A stretch of 5,765 nt of DNA, taken from contig DCHU01000034.1 of assembly GCA_002314915.1 (NCBI GenBank), positions 3,437 to 9,201 of the forward strand, given 5' to 3'. A model generated the notes under the pieces. That model was not told the origin of the DNA, searched no databases, and was given only the letters and a program-made list of their open reading frames with translations. The translations under genes were made by a program, and so were the position numbers. The stretch comes from Caryophanales bacterium UBA1744 (GTDB lineage: Bacteria > Bacillota_I > Bacilli_A > RFN20 > CAG-826). Below are positions 5,049 to 5,765 of this stretch, piece by piece (the first letter of the stretch is position 1; each line of letters begins with the position of its first letter).

Positions 5049-5765
5049 TTATTCTTCGTCAGCGTTCTCAGAGATTGTCTTGACGCCCTGGCTAGAATAC
5101 TTATCGATGAGGATCTTGTTCTTCATCTGGTGGTTGAGGTTGCATGGACCTCCGATGCATCCGCCTTCGCAAGCCATTCCCTCAACAAAGTTGATTGGAG
5201 AATTCTCGAGTTTGAATGTTGCAAGAGCCTTCTTGATGTTATCGATTCCATCAACTGCAGTGCCCTTAACTTCGAAGTCGATTCCCTGTTCTTTGAGGGA
5301 TTCATTGACAGCAGCTGAGAGGCCTCCGCACTTGGCAAATCCTCTACCGAATGAGGATGCTGCTTTTGAGAATTCCTCTTCCACTAATTCACTTCTATCC
5401 CAATCAGTTCTTGAATCCAAGAGGGCCTGCATTTCCTCAAATGTGATGACTGAGTCAACGTATGGTCTGACGGATTCCATCTTGATTTCGCTCTTCTTAG
5501 CGGTGCATGGACCGATAAAGATAACGTTTGAATCTGGGTCATTATCCTTGATGTATTTAGCCATCGCAGCCATTGGAGATGGTGATGATGAGATGTATGG
5601 GACTAAAGCTGGAGCGTTCTTTCTGATGTATGATGCGAATGCTGGACAGCATGATGAGGTGAGTTTTCCTCTTTCAGCGAGTTCTCTGCCCTCTTCGATT
5701 GCGACGATATCCGCGCCAAATGCAGCCTCGTAGACATCTTCAAAGCCTAAGAGTTTTAAAGCGTG
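5049..5765 (-). CDS. [FeFe]-hydrogenase catalytic domain, C-terminal part
   Basis: The last 238 residues are in the window; the frame is open to the edge at 5765, so the internal ATG at 5573 is not the start. It belongs to the [FeFe]-hydrogenase large-subunit C-terminal family, which makes or oxidises H2 at the H-cluster. The three cluster-binding motifs appear in order: TSSCCPAF (5660-5637), GPCTAKKSE (5513-5487) and EGMACEGGCIGGPC (5183-5142), so all four expected cluster Cys are present. IEEGREL, upstream of the first motif, carries the glutamates placed in the proton path of clostridial HydA. Phe in place of the usual Trp in motif 1, GPC in place of MPC, GGPC in place of GGGQP, and a short tail without a small-subunit domain all point away from classical HydA, towards the group B or sensory types. 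N-terminal ferredoxin-like domains, if any, are outside. Electron partner is probably ferredoxin (inference). Ends in TAA, followed by its own terminator. Confidence 0.88.
   Translation of the reverse strand, partial: HALKLLGFEDVYEAAFGADIVAIEEGRELAERGKLTSSCCPAFASYIRKNAPALVPYISSSPSPMAAMAKYIKDNDPDSNVIFIGPCTAKKSEIKMESVRPYVDSVITFEEMQALLDSRTDWDRSELVEEEFSKAASSFGRGFAKCGGLSAAVNESLKEQGIDFEVKGTAVDGIDNIKKALATFKLENSPINFVEGMACEGGCIGGPCNLNHQMKNKILIDKYSSQGVKTISENADEE

Noticed and set aside
5049..5573. A 174-residue stand-alone hydrogenase fragment starting at the ATG at 5573
   Set aside because: The frame continues upstream without a stop to the window edge and contains the essential TSSCCPAF motif there, so this ATG is internal.
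5080..5733. Plus-strand open frame of 217 codons
   Set aside because: It is antisense to the hydrogenase gene, whose three H-cluster motifs show the true strand and frame. The product shows no recognisable motif.

Overview
The window holds parts of three genes, all on the minus strand: the 3' part of an [FeFe]-hydrogenase-like gene (5765 to 5049), a complete thioredoxin-reductase-like flavoprotein gene (4907 to 4050), and the 5' part of a very long secreted, repeat-rich surface protein gene (3917 past base 1). The largest gene is easy to miss. It has a start but no stop in the window, and I read all 1305 codons from 3917 to 3 without meeting one. The open frames on the plus strand and in the other minus frames over 1-1883 and 5080-5733 are shadows of these genes.

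The content suggests a strictly anaerobic, moderately low-GC Gram-positive-type bacterium (Bacillota), possibly a gut Bacilli or Clostridia relative. The reasons are strong GGAGG-type ribosome sites, a U-tailed terminator, a short hydrogenase C-terminus with GPCxxKK and MACEGGCIGGP motifs, a reductase of the kind described as ferredoxin-linked in clostridia, and a Sec-exported protein with beta-helix-like, InlB-like and CxxC repeat modules. Trp is read only from TGG and both visible stops are TAA, so nothing points to a recoded UGA. The lineage is inference.

Region by region: 5765-5049 is the hydrogenase catalytic end with all three H-cluster motifs, followed by a good intrinsic terminator (5029-5002). 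At 4964-4937 lies a near-consensus sigma-A-type promoter, then a ribosome site and the flavoprotein gene, which keeps its FAD site and CATC redox pair but has lost the usual NADPH-binding glycines. Bases 4049-3918 carry a weak hairpin, a TATAAT box, a 27-base imperfect palindrome and a strong ribosome site for the surface protein. That protein runs signal peptide, beta-helix-like region, Ig/InlB-like modules, then five copies of a 117-118-residue Cys/His-rich repeat (1883 to about 150) and a diverged module at the window edge.

The hydrogenase and the flavoprotein may share ferredoxin as electron partner, tying hydrogen metabolism to thiol redox control; this is inferred from family knowledge and adjacency. 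The surface protein has its own promoter-like region and is probably unrelated in function. No RNA gene, CRISPR array, insertion sequence or prophage signal was seen.
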